Shown here piece by piece: positions 44,548 to 56,478 of a DNA stretch of 64,000 nt. A program made the position numbers and the translations under genes. The first letter of the stretch is position 1. Each line of letters opens with the position of its first letter. The DNA is taken from the NCBI RefSeq assembly GCF_022539505.1, contig NC_061510.1, forward strand, positions 101,820,292 through 101,884,291, in the 5' to 3' direction. This DNA is from Lolium rigidum (taxonomy: Eukaryota > Streptophyta > Magnoliopsida > Poales > Poaceae). The notes beneath the pieces are model-generated. The model did no database searches, was not told the DNA's origin, and saw only the letters and a list, made by a program, of their open reading frames with translations.

Positions 44548-46229
44548 TGATACGTCTCCGACGTATCGATAATTTCTTATGTTCTATGCCATATTATTGA
44601 TGATACCTACATGTTTTATGCACACTTTATGTCATATTCGTGCATTTTCCGGAACTAACCTATTAACAAGATGCCGAAGTGCCGCTTCTCGTTTTCTGCT
44701 GTTTTTGGTTTCGAAATCCTAGTAACGAAATATTCTCGGAATTGGACGAAACGAAGACCCGGGGGCCTATTTTTCCACGGAGCTTCCGGAAGACCGAAGA
44801 ACATACGAAGTGGGGCCACGAGGTGGCGACACCACAAGGCGGCGCGGCCTAGGGGGCCCGCGCCGCCCTATGGTGTGGCCCCTCGTCGAGCCCCCGACTC
44901 TGCCCTTCCGCCTACTTAAAGCCTCCGTCGCGAAACCCCGAGGCGAAAAACCACGATACGGAAAACCTTACCGAGACGCCGCCGCCGCCGATCCCATCTC
45001 GGGGATTCCGGAGATCTCCTCCGGCACCCTCGCCGGAGAGGGGATTCATCTCGCCGGAGGACTCTACACCGCCATGGTCGCCTCCGGAGTGATGAGTGAG
45101 TAGTTCACCCCTGGACTATGGGTCCATAGCAGTAGCTAGATGGTTGTCTTCTCCTCATTGTGCTTCATTGTTGGATCTTGTGAGCTGCCTAACATGATCA
45201 AGATCATCTATCCGTAATACTCTATGTTGTGTTTGTCGGGATCCGATGGATAGAGAATACCATGTCATGTTAATTATCAAGTTATTACATATGTGTTGTT
45301 TATGATCTTGCATGCTCTCCGTTACTAGTAGAGGCTCTGGCCAAGTTTTTACTTTTAACTCCAAGAGGGAGTATTTATGCTCGATAGTGGGTTCATGCCT
45401 GCATTGACACCGGGACAGATGACGGAAAGTTCTAAGGTTGTGTTGTGCTTGTTGCCACTAGGGATAAAACATTGGCGCTATGTTCGAGGATGTAGTTGTT
45501 GATTACATTACGCACCATACTTAATGCAATTGTCCGTTGTTAGCAACTTAATACTGGAGGGGTTCGGACGATAACTCTGAAGGTGGACTTTTTAGGCATA
45601 GATGCAGTTGGATGGCGGTCTATGTACTTTGTCGTAATGCCCAATTAAATCTCACTATACTTATCATGTCATGTATGTGCATTGTTATGCCCTCTCTATT
45701 TGTCAATTGCCCGACCGTAATTTGTTCACCCAACATGCTTTTATCTTATGGGAGAGACACCTCTAGTGAACTGTGGACCCCGGTCCATTCTTTTAATACT
45801 GAAATACAAATCTACTGCAATACTTGTTTTACTTGTTTTCTCTGCAAACAATCATCTTCCACACAATACGGTTAATCCTTTGTTACAGCAAGCCGGTGAG
45901 ATTGACAACCTCACCTGTTTCGTTGGGGCAAAAGTACTTTGGTTGTGTTGTGCGGGTTCCACGTTGGCGCCGGAATCTCCGGTGTTGCGCCGCACTACAT
46001 CCCGCCGCCATCAACCTTCAACGTGCTTCTTGACTCCTACTCGGTTCGATTAAACCTTGGTTTCTTATCGAGGGAAACTTGCCGCTGTGCGCATCACACC
46101 TTCCTCTTGGGGTTCCCAACGGACGTGTCAACTACACGCATCAAGCAAATTTCTGGCACCGTTGCCGGGGACCTGAAGAAAAGTTACACAACAGAGATCT
46201 CTAACTCCCACGTCAACTTTGCGCCAGCA
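44548..46229 (+). repeat. Element V 3' LTR (extended)
   Basis: It ends gcgccagca, with TSD agaga next. The captured primer-site copy (46154-46171) has one change (TGGCACC) from the 5' LTR copy. Confidence 0.92.
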
Positions 46230-46234
46230 AGAGA

Positions 46235-47957
46235 CACGCTCCGCTGTTGCATATGGACAAGTATGTCCTTAGGCTTTACTCATAGTATTCATGGCGAAGG
46301 TTGAATCTTCTTCGTTAAATTGTTATATGGTTGGAATCGGGAAATGCTACATGTAGTAATTCTAAAATGTCTTGAATAATTTGATACTTGGCAATTGTTG
46401 TGCTCATGTTTAAGCTCTTGCATCATATACTTTGCACCCATTAATGAAGAAACACCTAGAGCTTGCTAATTTGGTTTGCATATTTGGTCTCTCTAAGGTC
46501 TAGATAATTTCTAGTATTGAGTTTTGAACAACAAGGAAGACGGTGTAGAGTCTTATAATGTTTACAATATGTCTTTTATGTGAGTTTTTCTGCACCGGTT
46601 CATCCTTGTGTTTGTTTCAAATAACCTTGCTAGCCTAAACCTTGTATCGAGAGGGAATACTTCTCATGCATCCAAAATCCTTGAGCCAACCACTATGCCA
46701 TTTGTGTCCACCATACCTACCTACTACATGGTATTTCTCCGCCATTCCAAAGTAAATTGCTTGAGTGCTACCTTTAAAATTTCCATTCTTTACCTTTACA
46801 ATATATAGCTCATGGGACAAATAGCCTAAAAACTATTGTGGTATTGAATATGTACTTATGCACTTTATCTCTTATTAAGTTGCTTGTTGTGCGATAACCA
46901 TGTTTCTGGGGACGCCATCAACTATTCTTTGTTGAATATCATGTGAGTTGCTATGCATGTCCGTCTTGTCCGAAGTAAGAGAGATCTACCACCTTAATGG
47001 TTGGAGCATGCATATTGTTAGAGAAGAACATTGGGCCGCTAACTAAAGCCATGAATCATGGTGGAAGTTTCAGTTTTGGACATATATCCTCAATCTCATA
47101 TGAGAACACTAATTGTTGCCACATGCTTATGCATTAAAGAGGAGTCCATTATCTCGTTGTCCATGTTGTCCCGGTATGGATGTCTAAGTTGAGAATAATC
47201 AAAAGCGAGAAATCCAAAATGCGAGCTTTCTCCTTAGACCTTTGTACAGAGCGGCATGGAGGTACCCCTTTGTGACACTTGGTTAAAACATGTGTATTGC
47301 GATGATCCGGTAGTCCAAGCTAATTAGGACAAGGTGCGGGCACTATTAGTATACTATGCATGAGGCTTGCAACTTGTAAGATATAATTTACATAATACAT
47401 GTGCTCTATTACTACCGTTGACAAAATTGTTTCTTGTTTTCAAAATAAAAGCTCTAGCACAAATATAGCAATCGATGCTTTCCTCTTTGAAGGACCTTTC
47501 TTTTACTTTTATGTTGAGTCAGTTCACCTATCTCTCTCCACCTCAAGAAGCAAACACTTGTGTGAACTCGTGCATTGATTCCTACATACTTGCATATTGC
47601 ACTTGTTATATTACTCTATGTTGACAATTATCCATGAGATACACATGTTATAAGTTGAAAGCAACCGCTGAAACTTAATCTTCCTTTGTGTTGTTTCAAT
47701 ACCTTTACTTTGATTTATTGCTTTATGAGTTAACTCTTATGCAAGACTTATTGATGCTTGTCTTTAAGTACTATTCATGAAAAGTCTTTGCTTTATGATT
47801 CAGTTGTTTACTCATGTCATTACCATTGTTTTGATCGCTGCATTCATTACATATGTTTACAATAGTATGATCAAGGTTATGATGGCATGTCACTCCAGAA
47901 ATTATCTGTGTTATCATTTACCTGCTCGGGACGAGCAGGAACTAAGCTTGGGGATGC
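46235..47957 (+). other. Element I 3' non-coding region and polypurine tract
   Basis: Non-coding sequence, colinear with 42835-44547 of element V, ends actaagcttggggatgc (47941-47957). No coding frame is present. Confidence 0.8.
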
Positions 47958-49551
47958 TGATACGTCTCCGACGTATCGATAATTTCTTATGTTCCATGCC
48001 ACAATATTGATGATATCTACATGTTTTATACACATTATATGTCGTATTTATGCATTTTCCGGCACTAACCTATTAACAAGATGCCGAAGAGCCAGTTGCT
48101 GTTTTCTGCTGTTTTTGGTTTCCGAAATCCTAGTAAAGAAATATTCTCGGAATTGGACGAAATCAACGCCCGTGGTCCTATTTTTGCACGAAGCTTCCGG
48201 AAGACCGAGGGGAAAGGAAGTGGGGCCACGAGGCGCCGCCACAACAGGGCGGCGCGGCCCAGCCCCTGGCCGCGTGGCCCTGGTGTGTGGGGCCCTCGTG
48301 TGGCCCCCCGCGTTGCCCTTCCGCCTACTTAAAGCTTTCGTCGCGAAACCCCTAGTACCGAGAGCCACGATACGGAAAACCTTAATGAGACGCCGCCGCC
48401 GCCAATCCCATCTCGGGAGATTCTGGAGATCACCTCCGGCACCCTGCCGGAGAGGGGATTCATCTCCCGGAGGACTCTTCACCGCCATGGTCGCCTCCGG
48501 AGTGATGAGTGAGTAGTTCACCCCTGGACTATGGGTCCATAGCGGTAGCTAGATGGTTGTCTTCTCCTCATGTGCTTCATTGTCGGATCTTCCGAGCTGC
48601 CAAACATGATCAAGATCATCTATCCGTAATTCTATATGTTGTGTTTGTCGGGATCCGATGGATAGAGAATACTATGTTATTTTGATTATCAATCTATTAC
48701 CTATGTGTTGTTTATGATCTTGCATGCTCTCCGTTATTAGTAGAGGCTCTGGCCAAGTTTTTGCTCTTAACTCCAAGAGGGAGTATTTATGCTCGATAGT
48801 GGGTTCATGCCTCCATTAAATCTGGGACAGTGACGGAAAGTTCTAAGGTTGTGGATGTGTTGTTGCCACTAGGGATAAAACATTGATGCTATGTCCGAGG
48901 ATGTAGTTATTGATTATATTACGCACCATACTTAATGCAATTGTCCGTTGTTTTGCAACTTAATACCGGAAGGGGTTCGGATGATAACCTCGAAGGTGGA
49001 CTTTTTAGGTATAGATGCATGTCGGATAGCGGTCTATGTACTTTGTCGTAATGCCCAATTAAATCTCACAATATTCATCATATCATGTATGTGCATTGTT
49101 ATGCCCTCTCTATTTGTCAATTGCCCGACTGTAATTTGTTCACCCAACATGCTATCTTATGGGAGAGACAACTCTAGTGAACTGTGGACCCCGGTCCATT
49201 CTTTTACATCTGAAATACAAATCTGCTGCAATAATTGTTCTTTACTATTCTCTGCAAACAATCATCATCCACACTATACATCTAATCCTTTGTTACAGCA
49301 AGCCGGTGAGATTGACAACCTCGCTGTTTCGTTGGGGCAAAGTACTTTGGTTGTGTTGTGCAGGTTCCACGTTGGCGCCGGACTCTCTGGTGTTGCGCCG
49401 CACTACATCCCGCCGCCATCAACCTTCAACGTGCTTCTTGGCTCCTCCTGGTTCGATAAACCTTGGTTTCTTTCTGAGGGAAAACTTGCTGCTGTGCGCA
49501 TCATACCTTCCTCTTGGGGTTCCCAACGAACGTGTGAGTTACACGCCATCA
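47958..49551 (+). repeat. Element I 3' LTR
   Basis: 1594 bp, TGATACG to GCCATCA, uninterrupted. It shows the intact gacgccgccgccgcc site where element II entered the 5' LTR. Confidence 0.94.
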
Positions 49552-50789
49552 AGCACATACGCCACACTGCCTAATATAGCTAGATATGCTAACCATGGGG
49601 TTTCACTTAGAAAATCACATGGCTTTTGTTGAGAATACGTTGATGCCGCCATTTGCACTATCGCTTACTTGTCCTCTCGCATCGTAGGTAATATAGGTTG
49701 TGGCCATTGAACCACCGCTCTTACTGCATACAGTCATCTTGCCTAGCTACAACACCATTGAACGACGCTACTTGGAGCTATCACGAAAAGGAAACCACGT
49801 GGGCTAGCAGCCACCAACACATCGTTGTTTGGACCTCCAACTCGACAACTATGCAACGCAAACCCACACACTAGTATGAGAATTGAGAGTTACATCACCG
49901 AGGTTACAAGGTAGGGTGGAGGAAAAGCGTTGGACACACACTAGCGACTTCATATAGTTTGTTAGGCAGGACAACCCAAAGAAGAGCATAATATATTTTT
50001 TCTTTCATGGGCCAATTTATCTCACTCCTCGGTGTTATGGTTGAGCTAAGTGGCCCATGGCCTAGTTTTTCCTTCAGTGAATTTCACCACTGAACACACA
50101 AACGAGCCGCTGTTGTGCCGCTTGATGCACGCATGCCATTGTAGACTTTGAAAGGTGATTCCTGCACTGAATAGAAAAATACACTAAAGTAGTTCTTTGC
50201 AATGTAGGTGTTTGCTGCACGGAACTTGAAGTATATATATCTGGACATCTAGGATAATCCGGGACACCCACCCATATGAGGACTCTGATTTTTGAGAGGA
50301 GAAGCCTAGTACACACAATACTGACAAGACGTTGTTGGCTTGATGTCTGCATGGCATTGTTCCTTTATCGAGACATCTCCACCATCTGTTGTTCGGGTTT
50401 TACCCGCTGGACTCCTCTATCAATCGCTAGAAGGGTGTATAATGCGAAGGGGCGCTACTGGTGAGAGTTAACTTGAAAAAGGATCTAGAGGGAAGACATA
50501 TGCCAACAAGAGGAAATATATGAGGAAGCAAATGAAGAACCAATGAAGAGGAAAAAGGAAGAGTAGGAACGCCCACTTCACCATTTAAACATGAAATTCA
50601 TATTTAGATAATAAGAATCTTTACATGAATATTTTTTATTTCAATATTTCCCGTATATGAATAGGATGATTTACATTAAACCATGTTTATTTTTTACCAT
50701 TGTCTTTAGATCCACACCGTGTCTATTTCCATTTCTCAATTTAAGAACCACATGATTTACATGAAAACATGCGTTTACACGCCGTTAGC
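49552..50789. other. Intergenic stretch between the nest and the dioxygenase gene
   Basis: The first five bases are the right target duplication of element I. The rest has no frame longer than about 90 codons and no transposon end that I recognise. It should hold the 3' untranslated region of the minus-strand dioxygenase gene. Confidence 0.5.
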
Positions 50790-52367
50790 TTAGATCCGCA
50801 CTGTGTCTATAACTCTTGCTCCGCGAGAAAAATTCTGAAAGAGCCCATGGACGTAGTCCTTCACTTTCACTCTCTTGTACCGCGCCGGCCGCCTATTGTC
50901 AATCAGCTGATCTGCCGGCCCTATCTCCTTGTCAAGATCTGGCCCATAAAACATCACCACCGACGTCCTCCCTTTACTTGCATTTGTCACGACCCGGTGC
51001 ACCGGGCTCTTAAAGATCCCGTTGCTCATTATCTTGTCAGGCACAAATTGAAAAATGATATATTACAAGTCAAATTCCTCGCCAAATAGAAATTAAATAC
51101 ATACTATACTCTACTTCCTCCGTTAGAGATTTTAAGGCCATCATATATCTTTAGATCGTCAATTTAACTAACATAATATAAATTTTACGACATAAATTAT
51201 ATCTTGAAAAGTAGAATCTAAACATTTTAATGATATATATTTTGTAATATATACGTAATACGACCTAATAATATGTGCTGGTTTTATAATCTCTAACGGA
51301 GGTAGTACATTGCTACTACTACCACCAATGCAATGTATCGTACCTCCATCATGTCTCCTACGCTGATCAGCAAGGCGTGAGGGGCCAGGGTTGCCAGGAC
51401 GTTATACCAGTCGTCGTCTCTGAGAACTTGCAGTCCACCAACATCGTGGTCGTTGGCCATGAGAATCGTGATAAGTGTTGCGTCAGAGTGAGGCTTGACG
51501 CCAAGGACAAGGTCGGGTCTCGGGCACGGAGGGTAGTAGATGATTCTAGCATAGGTGGTAGCCCGATCGTCAGGTTCTTCGGCGAGAAAGTGATCCTCGT
51601 CGAGCCCCAGGAGCCTCGCCATTGCCGAGACCAGTCTTTCCTTCACCAGGCTGCATTGAACGGAGTATTCATGCAGGACATCCCTGCATATAAATGCATG
51701 CTATGAACGTTAATACAGATTCAGGCTGTACGTTTTGAAAATTAATGGTCGTAGGATTGATACGATTGGTTATTTGACCTGAAAGATTCAGGCCAGAGGC
51801 GGAGGCTTCGCTCGCCTTGCGGTTCCACTTTGAGGTACAAACGGTCGGACCAGTCGAGTGAGGTTTGGTCCTTGGACGTGAGCTGCTCGCTTCCGTACCC
51901 TTCCAGGTGATCCTCAAAACGCTCGCCGTCGACGAGATCAGTATATCTCCGCTTCTCATCGATCGGTTGCCGGAAGAATTCTCTCGACGCGCTCATCATG
52001 GCGTCCATCAGAGAGGGCTCCACACCATGGTTGGTTACCTGCATGGAATTGGCCGAATACACAGGTAGCACGTTCATGTGAGGAAGGAGCAAGTGGCCGA
52101 GATTGTTGGGACAGACTCGTTAACGTTTACCAAGAAAAGGCCCCAAGACTCCAGCGCCGACCGCAGTTTGGCCGCCTCTTCGACGCCGGCGCCAGTGTTT
52201 TGCTGGCATAGGAGGCCGACATCGATGACGGGGATGGGCGCGGTGGCTGCGCCGATGGAAGGGCGGTCCTGCAGCTGCCGCACGACATATCGGCCTGGCA
52301 CGTCGCCGGTGAGTTCCTGCACGAGTAGCGGCGTTGGCCTCGCTGCTTCTTCTGTTGTTACTTCCAT
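50790..52367 (-). CDS. 2-oxoglutarate/Fe(II)-dependent dioxygenase (DOXC class, SRG1-like), four exons
   Basis: This enzyme class oxidises small molecules with O2 and 2-oxoglutarate in the cytosol, often hydroxylating or demethylating specialised metabolites. Exons 52367-52131, 52038-51779, 51683-51344 and 51032-50790 join through GT-AG introns of 92, 95 and 311 bp with phases 0, 2 and 0 into 359 residues, a normal family length. The N-terminal domain contains PIPVIDVGLL and, across the first intron, GLFLVTNHGVEPS. The catalytic fold has iron ligands H231, D233 (KPHSD) and H291 (SPVHRVVTN), with R301 and S303 (RTS) binding 2-oxoglutarate. The C-terminus is VIDTVRI. Nothing is missing. It resembles grass genes annotated as SRG1-like or codeine O-demethylase-like; the substrate cannot be told. 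It is the only single-copy host gene in the window. Confidence 0.9.
51114..51305. mobile_element. Stowaway-type MITE in intron 3 of the dioxygenase gene
   Basis: A 192-bp element has inverted ends CTTCCTCCGTTAGAGATT and, on the other strand, CTACCTCCGTTAGAGATT (about 22 bp, two mismatches). It is flanked by TA on both sides (51112-51113, 51306-51307). CTCCGT-type ends with a TA duplication define Stowaway (Tc1/mariner-derived) MITEs. Without it the intron would be about 117 bp. Confidence 0.85.
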
Positions 52368-54302
52368 GTTGCTTGGTGCAGGCGGTGATCTGTTTGTATG
52401 GTCAGTTATTGTTTGAGTGCCATTTTATCACCACACACTGCATATTTTAAACATGAAACATGCGAGCTTGCCTTATATTCTTATTCACAGACGGATTAGA
52501 AACAAAATACGAGAAGATGACAATTCCAGCTTGATTATTTGACTTGATTATCTAAACATAATAATATTAGTTGATTATGCCTTAATCTGCACACTGCGGT
52601 ACCAAAAGCGCAACTATTGTAATAGTCTTGCATCAACGGTAAAAAAAATATGCGGCATTAGTAATGAAAGTACTTTTGATTCATCCCAACCACTGTAACA
52701 CAGCTCCTATATAAACTCGAATTCTCCCCCAGAGAAACTGAAAAATCTAACAAATTTAACTCTCGACTATTTACACAACATTAAAAAAACATCTTTGGGC
52801 TGTCGTGCCAAGATATCATCAACAAAGCCAAAAACATAATACATGATATGGTTTCAAAAATCAAATTCCAAAGAAATAAAACAGTTGATCTTAAAAATAT
52901 TCAGAACTTCAAATTCTTGAAACTCTGATAAATAATTTTCTTGTATCTTTATAAATTAAAAAATGAAGTGGTGCTAGCCACGCTGGCACATAGGCGCGCA
53001 ACAATGAAGTAGCTTAACGTACTTGTGTTAAAATGGTTAGGTTTTTACGAGTTTAAAGCTTAAACCTGAAGTGCACTCAAGTATGGTGAGGTGTAAATAT
53101 AGTTTATTTTCATTGGATCAACGGTTGATAAATGCATGATCTAGAGTGCTGGAAGTGTGACTTATAATTTTGTACTATGTGCTACAGACTGAGCATCTTT
53201 GCAGAGTTTATAGGTAGGCGCTAATACGCTTGAAAAGTTTTCAATAGGCAGGACCAAATATACAAGGACGCAATGTTTTTTATTGTTCAATTACATTTCA
53301 AAATGTACAAAAATAATTATTTTTTCCTCAAGGATAAGGCAAGAGCTTGGAGTTTAGCCGGTGCGTCTTTTTCGGGAAATTTAAGTCCAGGAGAGTAGGC
53401 CCTGTTTCAAAGTCCTAAAAATTATCCTACACAGTGGGTCATAGCTTTCTCGCATTGGGTTTGCGCATTTTGTTCCGTAGCATGCAATTTGGCCCACTAG
53501 CTACCGTTTGAGTGGAAATTTGACTTGAACCAACTCTGGTACTACGTTTGGAAGTTAACAGTTTTATTTGGGTTTGGTTAGAGAAGCGAGATACAGTATG
53601 ATTGGTAGGCTCCACGTTGAGGAGAATTGTGATTAACTAAACTAATATAATCATAATCACCTCTAATTCTAATTATCGTAACCATTAATCGAAGATAAGG
53701 TCTACAGGAAAAAGATACAGCTCGATGTTATGATTTCATTCGCGTCATCGGTTTGTTTTTTCGTCGAGTGTTTCAAACTCGGTTTTATGTTCCTTTTTAA
53801 GTCTTTTGTGGACGAGTTTTGTCAAATTCTCACACACGGTCAACCATTTCAAAATTCTTTCGGGAAGTAGCTTCACCTCACCATCTCGTACTATTTTCGT
53901 GTTCAAAGTTTTCGGTTTTAACATTTGTAAACGAGTAGATATACAACTACATACAGTATACTAGGAAGATATAGATGTACTCGTATGTGAATGTCAAAAT
54001 GGAAAACTATGAACACAAAAGTCATGCGCAACAGTGAGATGAAGCTACTCCTTGAAGGAATTTGGAATCGCACGAACGGTTGCAATTTTTTTTGACTAAA
54101 TTTGGCCAAAAAAAAGCTTCAAAAGGAATACGAACTTGCCATTCAAATACTCCACGAAACCAGGAATCGTTCAATGAAATTGATTCATCACATCAATACC
54201 CATTTTTCCGTATTCAACATATTTCAAACCGACCAACTGTTTTATAAATTGAAAAGGATTAAAATGATGCAGATTAATGGTAAGGCTACCTCATATGGTC
54301 TA
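52368..54302. other. Promoter side of the dioxygenase gene and intergenic DNA
   Basis: On the minus strand a TATA-like TATAAG (52472-52477) lies about 105 bp before the start codon. Beyond 52500 the DNA is AT-rich with no frame worth reporting and no clear transposon ends. Confidence 0.45.
52472..52477 (-). promoter_or_regulatory. Possible TATA box of the dioxygenase gene
   Basis: The minus strand reads gaatataaggc. Initiation about 30 bp downstream would leave a leader of roughly 75 bases with no ATG problem visible. Confidence 0.35.
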
Positions 54303-54707
54303 TAACACTACAGGAATGGCGCGATACGCCGAGGGCCTTTTATACGCCGACGGCCAAAAGTCGGGGCCCTCGGCGTATGGCCTGGCCTGGCCAGCCTCCT
54401 CATCCGGCCCTCGACGTAGCGCGGCCGTCGGCGTAGCGAGGTCTACGCCGAGGGCAGCCCTCGGCATATCTTTGGCCCTAGGCGTAGACAGGGCTACGCC
54501 GACGGCCGTAGCCATTTTTCAAATTTGTCTAATTTGTAAAAATCATAACTAATTCATATGATGTCAGAAAAATACGTATGAGGTATCAAAATGTTCATAA
54601 AAACATCATCTATCCGTTCATGTCAAAATCATGCATATTTGAATCATGTACAGTACCATGTTAATATAGAAACAATTCTATCACTTTCTTATATGTCCTC
54701 AGGTTCC

Positions 54708-56042
54708 CGTTTTAGTCAGATGGCAATTTAAACGAAGTCAAAAAATCTCACGGAGCCGCATGGCATCATTTTATGTGTCTTAGTAACCACTCCAAAAGAT
54801 TGAATTGGGATACACCAATTATTTTGGAAAACCCTTCACAAACAGGGCTATCACGTCCGGAGTTCTATGGCTTTTAGGGCAAATGAGTAGGAAATGGCCC
54901 GTGACACCACATAGTTTGTCGGAACGAGGCCATATTTTGCACGTGCGTGGTCCCTGGGATGGGAAGCAAGGCTCCGGGAGTGGATTTCCAATCCGACCCA
55001 TGGGTGATGGTTTTTTCATTTTCGGGGTGCCAAAACGGGTTTTTTTTTGTGAAGCAGCTACATGGGACGCATTTTAGTATTACGCAAGACCTCCGCGTAG
55101 TGGTAGGACACCGCCTCCGCACCATATATCACATGCCATATGTACGCGCTAGCTATCTGGGAATCCATGCGGCTTCCTGCGGTGTCCCGCCGAATCCGCT
55201 GGAAAGTGACATGATTTGAACTAGGGATACACTTTCCGTCGCTCAATAAATTCCGGGGAAAATGTTTTTAGGTCTAGGACATATCACTTTATGTGCGAAT
55301 TTTTTCCGTTTAGCGCGATGGCAAACGGGGACACCAGCGCGCCCGGTACGGCCATACCGCATCTCCGTGGGGGCCCGTTTTGGCCAAATGGCAATTTAAA
55401 CGAAGTCAGAAAATCCCGCGGAGCCGCATGGCGTCATTTTATGTGTCCTAGTAGCCACTCCAAAAGTCGGAATTAGGATATGGCAATTATTTGGAAAACC
55501 CTTCACAAACAGGGCTATCACGTCCGGAATTCTATGGCTTTTAGGGCAAATGAGTAGGAAACGACCCGTGACACCACATAGTTTGTCGGAACGAGGCCAT
55601 ATTTGGCACGTGCGTGGTCCCTGGGATGGGAAGCAAGGCCCCGGGAGCGGATTTCCAATCCGACCCATGGGTGATGGTTTTTTCATTTTCGGGATGCCAA
55701 AACGGTTTTTTTTTTGTGAAGCAGCTACAGGGGACGCATTTTAGTATTACGCGAGACCTCCGCGTAGTGGTAGGACACCGCCTCCGCATCATATATCACA
55801 TGCCATATGTACACGCTAGCTATCAGGAAATCCATGCGGCTTCCTGCGGTGTCCCGCCGAATCCGCTGGAAACTGACCGAATTTGAACTAGGGGTACACT
55901 TTCCATCGCTCAATAAATTCCGCAAAAAATGTTTTTAGGTCTATAACACATCACTTTATGTGCTAATTTTTGTCCGTTTAGCATGTTGGCGAACGGTGCA
56001 CCAACCCTCCCGATACGGCCATTTCGCATCTCCCGAGGGCGC
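54708..56042. repeat. Two tandem units of about 667 bp inside the CACTA element
   Basis: Unit 1 (54708-55375) and unit 2 (55376-56042) begin cgttttagtcagatggcaat and cgttttggccaaatggcaat. They carry the same string of blocks (ggaaaacccttcacaaacag, cgcgtagtggtaggacaccg). A third unit starts at 56043 but breaks off after about 30 bp. Confidence 0.9.
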
Positions 56043-56419
56043 CGTTTTGGCCACATGGCAAATTGGGCGTCATATTTGGATTCCTCTAATTTTTAGGTTC
56101 AAATGATGATATGGATGTTATATTTAGATTCCTCTCATTTTTCTTATCGATTTAGACATATTATTTGTGGAATTTCAATTTTCCGATTTAAAGATATTAA
56201 TTGTTCCATATTAAATAGAAAAAGACAAAAAAATAAAATAATTTTATTGTTATTTGAATTCAATATTATTAATCATTGTTACTTATATATTAATTATTTT
56301 TTACTTAAGTAATTGTTTGGAATTCAAAAATAATGAGTTGTGACATCACGGTCCAAGGGATAATAGGGTTGATAGGCTATTATTATCAGCAAGGAGTCAA
56401 TTCTTTAAGGGAAGCTCAT

Positions 56420-56478
56420 CCGAATGGAACCAAGAAGTTAAGCGTGCTGAGGTTGGAGTAGTGTGAGGATGGGTGACC
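56420..56478 (+). other. 5S rRNA-like segment in the CACTA element
   Basis: The segment has gaagttaagcgtgct (56434-56448), gagtagt and aggatgggtgacc (56466-56478) in the order and near the spacing of the internal promoter region (box A, intermediate element, box C) of plant 5S rRNA. The 5' third and the 3' end of 5S are missing. It ends exactly where the subterminal repeats begin. It is a fragment, not a gene. Confidence 0.8.

Larger units (their letters stand above)
37921..46229 (+). mobile_element. Element V: Athila-like LTR retrotransposon, gag and protease only
   Basis: LTRs of 1683 and 1682 bp (37921-39603 and 44548-46229) start TGATACGTCTCC and end GCGCCAGCA. The TSD AGAGA is perfect (37916-37920 and 46230-46234), and the unsplit target sequence gggagagagacacgctccgc is seen in element V itself (42821-42840). 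The LTR is about 86 bp longer at its 3' end than that of element I because it includes an older primer site. The internal part has a gag frame and a broken protease but no polymerase. It is related to element I and inserted into the 3' non-coding part of that element. Confidence 0.93.
10225..49551 (+). mobile_element. Element I: outermost Athila-like LTR retrotransposon, split by elements II, III and V
   Basis: It begins TGATACGTCTCC and ends GCCATCA, with LTRs of about 1.6 kb (10225-10666 plus 19886-21041; 47958-49551). Flanks are ggcac on the left (10220-10224) and agcac on the right (49552-49556), a 5-bp duplication with one mismatch. Without the insertions the internal part is only about 3.2 kb (21042-21259, 36662-37920, 46235-47957). 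It has a tRNA-Asp-type primer site and a polypurine site (ctaagcttggggatgc before 47958) but no gag, protease or polymerase. LTR ends, primer site and 3' motifs resemble the Triticeae Sabrina family (from memory). It must have relied on proteins from related elements. Confidence 0.9.

Noticed and set aside
10225..49551. Three independent Athila-like elements in a row plus fragments
   Set aside because: LTR halves, target duplications and the unsplit target sites in sister copies show nesting, not a row.
52713..52722. Plus-strand TATA-like ctatataaac as a promoter
   Set aside because: No plus-strand gene follows; the nearest gene is on the other strand.
56420..56478. Functional 5S rRNA gene
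   Set aside because: Only about half of the 120-bp gene is present and several positions differ. It sits inside a transposon with no T-run terminator.
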